This document shows positions 14,575 through 15,454 of a stretch of 15,454 bases of DNA, in pieces. The first letter of the stretch is position 1. Each line of letters begins with the position of its first letter. A model generated the notes under the pieces. It had not been told where the DNA came from and did no database searches. It saw only the letters and a program-made list of their open reading frames with translations. Source of the DNA: CAG-841 sp963656825 (GTDB lineage Bacteria > Bacillota > Clostridia > Oscillospirales > CAG-272). Made by a program: the position numbers and the translations under genes. The stretch is from positions 1 to 15,454 of the forward strand of contig CAVKJG010000044.1 of NCBI GenBank assembly GCA_963656825.1, in the 5' to 3' direction.

Positions 14575-14579
14575 ATAAT
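14551..14579 (+). promoter_or_regulatory. Sigma-A promoter for upp
   Basis: TTGCAT (14551-14556), a 17-base spacer and a perfect TATAAT (14574-14579). Transcription should start around 14585-14588, leaving a leader of about 43 bases before ATG 14630. The spacer is formed by the right arm of the preceding terminator hairpin. Confidence 0.8.
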
Positions 14580-14629
14580 GTTACGTGAAAATAAAATTTC
14601 CGTAAAGGAAAGGTCAGGAGATGAAAAAA

Positions 14630-15259
14630 ATGAGCGAACTTCATGTAATCAATCACCCGCTTATTCAGCACAAGCTGACACACATGAGAAAGACGGAAAC
14701 AGGCCCCAAGGACTTCCGCCAGCTTCTCAAGGAGATCTCAATGCTTATGGGCTACGAGGTCACGCGCGATCTTCCTCTTGAAGATGTTGAAATCGAAACG
14801 CCTATTCAGAAAATGACGGCAAAGGTTATTTCGGGAAAGAAAATCGCTATCGTGCCCATACTCCGCGCCGGACTCGGAATGGTTGACGGTCTGCTTGATC
14901 TTGTGCCTGTCGCAAAGGTAGGTCACATCGGTCTTTACCGCGATCCCGATACGCATGAGCCTCATGAATATTACTGCAAGCTGCCCACGGACATCGGAGA
15001 GAGAATAGTAATCGTTGTCGATCCCATGCTTGCAACGGGCGGAAGCGCTGCGGACGCTATCACAATGCTGAAAAATCACGGCTGCACAAACATTCGTTTT
15101 GAGTGTCTTGTTTCCGCACCCGAGGGTATCAAAAGGGTTCAGGAGGCGCATCCCGACGTTGATATCTACACGGCGGCGGTAGACGAAAGACTCAACGATC
15201 ACGCTTATATCATTCCCGGACTCGGCGACGCCGGAGACAGACTCTTCGGTACAAAATAA
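14630..15259 (+). CDS. upp: Uracil phosphoribosyltransferase
   Basis: Salvages uracil with PRPP to form UMP. From ATG 14630 the protein is 209 residues, the usual length for bacterial Upp, and starts MSELHVINHPLIQHKLTHMR, the standard opening. The PRPP loop is VDPMLATGGSA (130-140), the pyrophosphate-side segment is PILRAGLGM (76-84), and the C-terminal uracil-binding region is YIIPGLGDAGDRLFGTK (193-209). An in-frame ATG at 14621 exists but directly abuts AGGAG (14616-14620), which is impossible spacing; the same AGGAG is nine bases from 14630. It has its own strong promoter. The small membrane protein gene follows after 22 bases and may be co-transcribed. I see no clear PyrR-type antiterminator in the short leader. 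Confidence 0.97.
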   Translation: MSELHVINHPLIQHKLTHMRKTETGPKDFRQLLKEISMLMGYEVTRDLPLEDVEIETPIQKMTAKVISGKKIAIVPILRAGLGMVDGLLDLVPVAKVGHIGLYRDPDTHEPHEYYCKLPTDIGERIVIVVDPMLATGGSAADAITMLKNHGCTNIRFECLVSAPEGIKRVQEAHPDVDIYTAAVDERLNDHAYIIPGLGDAGDRLFGTK

Positions 15260-15281
15260 AAAGCAATTCAAGGAGGAAAAT

Positions 15282-15454
15282 ATGGACAACAGAAACATCA
15301 CACAGGATATGCTCCCCGAAAAATACCGTCCGCTCGGTATGTGGGCTTATTTCGGCTATACATTACTTTTTTCAATACCGACAATCGGATTTATCTTTCT
15401 TATAATCTACTCTTTCAGCGACAGAAATATCAACCGCAGGAACTTTGCACGCTC
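15282..15454 (+). CDS. Small membrane protein of unknown function (partial, cut by window end)
   Basis: Fifty-seven residues are visible and the frame remains open at the edge. ATG 15282 has a perfect AGGAGG at 15271-15276, five bases upstream. The visible part is a polar N-terminus with LPEKYRPLGMWAYFGY (11-26), one hydrophobic helix (about 27-45, interrupted by Pro33), and then a basic, Asn/Arg-rich stretch NINRRNFARS. The layout suggests a small one- or two-helix membrane protein; I recall similar short proteins of unknown function from gut clostridia but cannot name a family. It lies 22 bases after upp, so it may share the upp transcript, though uracil uptake or transport is not supported by what can be read. 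Confidence 0.75.
   Translation, partial: MDNRNITQDMLPEKYRPLGMWAYFGYTLLFSIPTIGFIFLIIYSFSDRNINRRNFAR

Noticed and set aside
14581..14611. Alternative hairpins in the upp leader (TTACG/CGTAA with GAAA/TTTC, versus TTTCC/GGAAA) as a possible riboswitch or attenuator
   Set aside because: The arms are short, and the first hairpin would begin at or before the expected transcription start, so most of its left arm would not be in the RNA. No T run follows either structure.
14621..14629. Earlier in-frame ATG for upp
   Set aside because: AGGAG directly touches it, which leaves no spacing; the next ATG gives the standard 209-residue protein.
1..15454. Mobile element, CRISPR array, tRNA/rRNA, defence or prophage genes
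   Set aside because: No repeat arrays, transposase or integrase motifs, cloverleaf sequences, or base-composition breaks were seen; all genes are housekeeping on one strand.

Overview
The window is an ordinary, densely packed chromosomal stretch of a low-to-moderate-GC Firmicute, most likely an uncultured gut clostridium (Oscillospirales/Eubacteriales-like). That assignment is inferred from strong AGGAGG-type ribosome binding sites, sigma-A promoters, a four-TM FtsK/SpoIIIE translocase, the mltG-then-U32 gene order known from Firmicutes, and frequent AGA and ATA codons. All 14 complete genes and one cut gene read on the + strand. No tRNA, rRNA, CRISPR array, insertion sequence, phage gene or pseudogene was seen, and no gene-free stretch exceeds about 120 bases.

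Region 1 (1-8710) is one apparent operon of eight genes with small gaps or overlaps: uppP (undecaprenyl-PP phosphatase), an FtsK/SpoIIIE DNA translocase, a dTMP-kinase-like enzyme, a DJ-1/PfpI protein, 5-formyl-THF cyclo-ligase, a CPBP intramembrane protease, mltG (endolytic murein transglycosylase) and a U32 protein related to tRNA-hydroxylating TrhP. It mixes envelope and division genes with nucleotide/folate metabolism and tRNA modification. An AT-rich hairpin overlapping the last stop codon probably ends it.

Region 2 (8711-10916) is a glycolytic unit, pgk-tpiA, with a near-ideal extended -10 promoter and a strong GC-rich terminator. Region 3 (10917-12238) is a monocistronic D,D-carboxypeptidase gene (dacA family) with a signal peptide. 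Region 4 (12179-14574) is an RNA-modification pair: an MtaB-type tRNA methylthiotransferase and an RluA-family pseudouridine synthase. Region 5 (14551-end) holds upp (uracil salvage) and the start of a small conserved-looking membrane protein cut by the window edge.

I did not find a convincing new biological system. The most interesting signals are regulatory: at two junctions (dacA/mtaB and rluA-like/upp) the upstream terminator hairpin physically overlaps the downstream promoter, and a third (U32/pgk) has them 5 bases apart. Other points are TTG starts on exactly the three envelope genes of the first operon, repeated acidic-aromatic motifs in the FtsK linker, a roughly 30-residue insertion in Pgk, and a DJ-1/cyclo-ligase 'metabolite repair' pair. 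Start codons were moved from the longest possible ORF for ftsK (913), the DJ-1 gene (4283), dacA (10987) and upp (14630), using ribosome binding sites and family lengths.
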